Origin: Thalassiosira profunda
Taxonomy: Eukaryota > Bacillariophyta > Thalassiosirophyceae > Thalassiosirales > Thalassiosiraceae
Length of the DNA: 14,037 nt
Direction of reading: 5' to 3'
Assembly (NCBI GenBank): GCA_036939355.1
Contig: JALLAP010000864.1
Span: forward strand, 1 to 14,037
A program made the translations under genes and the position numbers. The notes beneath the pieces are model-generated. The model did not search any database. It had not been told where the DNA came from and saw nothing but the letters and a program-made list of their open reading frames with translations. How positions within the stretch are numbered: position 1 is the stretch's first letter; each line of letters starts with the position of its first letter. Shown piece after piece: positions 13,856 through 14,037 of the stretch.

Positions 13856-14037
13856 ATGAAGGCGTCGACCCTCCTAATTTCGCTTCCGGCGGCGCTGCAG
13901 CTGCCCACCGCAGACGCGTGCAGCTGCATGCCCCCGGGCGATACGACGGGCGCCGAGATCGCCGAGTCCGTGCGCAATTCAGATTCATTCGTATTCGTCG
14001 GCCGCGTTCTCAACGAGACATCGTACGCCACCGTCGA
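13856..14037 (+). CDS. Secreted protein with predicted mature N-terminus C-S-C (TIMP/netrin-like start), partial at right edge
   Basis: ATG at 13856 (context CTAACCATGA) opens a frame that runs off the right edge after 60 residues. Residues 1-21 (MKASTLLISLPAALQLPTADA) look like a cleavable signal peptide with an A-D-A site. The predicted mature chain therefore begins C22-S-C24-M-P-P-G. Next come a short helix (AEIAESVRNSD) and a strand SFVFVGRVL, with an N-E-T glycosylation sequon at 53-55. An N-terminal C-x-C-x-P followed by a helix and F-V-G-[RK]-V is the opening of the TIMP/netrin (NTR) fold, where the free amino group of Cys1 can chelate the zinc of a metalloprotease. With only 39 mature residues visible the family call is tentative. 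A small secreted Cys-rich protein of another fold is the alternative. Confidence 0.6.
   Translation, partial: MKASTLLISLPAALQLPTADACSCMPPGDTTGAEIAESVRNSDSFVFVGRVLNETSYATV

Noticed and set aside
1..14037. Search for CRISPR arrays, transposases, integrases, toxin-antitoxin or defence cassettes
   Set aside because: None seen. No regularly spaced repeats, no inverted-repeat-bounded element and no such protein motifs. The window is ordinary compact eukaryotic gene space.

Overview
The window looks like nuclear DNA from a photosynthetic stramenopile, most likely a centric diatom. Several independent signals agree. Spliceosomal introns are short (65, 73 and 85 nt, GT-AG). The ClpS homologue carries a two-part plastid leader whose signal peptide is followed by the A-F-x-A-P motif typical of diatom secondary plastids. 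There is a domain of the diatom-expanded DUF6824 type and an ankyrin protein with the stramenopile LPIHxA repeat. A complete CCDC113/CFAP263-type axoneme gene points to a lineage that still builds a flagellum, as centric but not raphid pennate diatoms do for sperm. The taxonomic call is inference; no marker gene is present.

Layout from left to right: the 3' end of a multi-pass membrane protein, possibly Frag1/DRAM/Sfk1-like (+, runs off the left edge); a mitochondrial SLC25 carrier (-); a DUF6824 protein (-); a divergent promoter region; a small ankyrin-repeat protein (+); RAD52 with one intron (-); a 237-bp divergent promoter with an E2F-like site; a 1444-residue PDZ-like protein with one intron (+); an AT-rich spacer; CCDC113/CFAP263 with one intron (+); a 72-bp perfect repeat around a single N (probable assembly seam); plastid ClpS (-); a divergent spacer; and the 5' end of a secreted protein whose predicted mature N-terminus is C-x-C (+, runs off the right edge).

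The genes do not form an operon-like pathway. Their functions (carrier, recombination, axoneme, plastid proteolysis) are unrelated, and the dense packing on alternating strands is ordinary for a compact diatom genome. I found no defence system, mobile element or clearly new multi-gene system. The observations most worth a second look are the PDZ-protein C-terminal motif, which recurs past the stop codon in the +1 frame with wobble-type differences; the axonemal gene in a presumed diatom; an in-frame 90-nt intron-like segment; upstream ORFs ending 2 to 4 nt before two start codons; and the probable artefactual repeat at the N.

For several genes the longest open frame begins at a non-ATG codon. 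I moved those starts to the first suitable ATG and give the reason in each entry.
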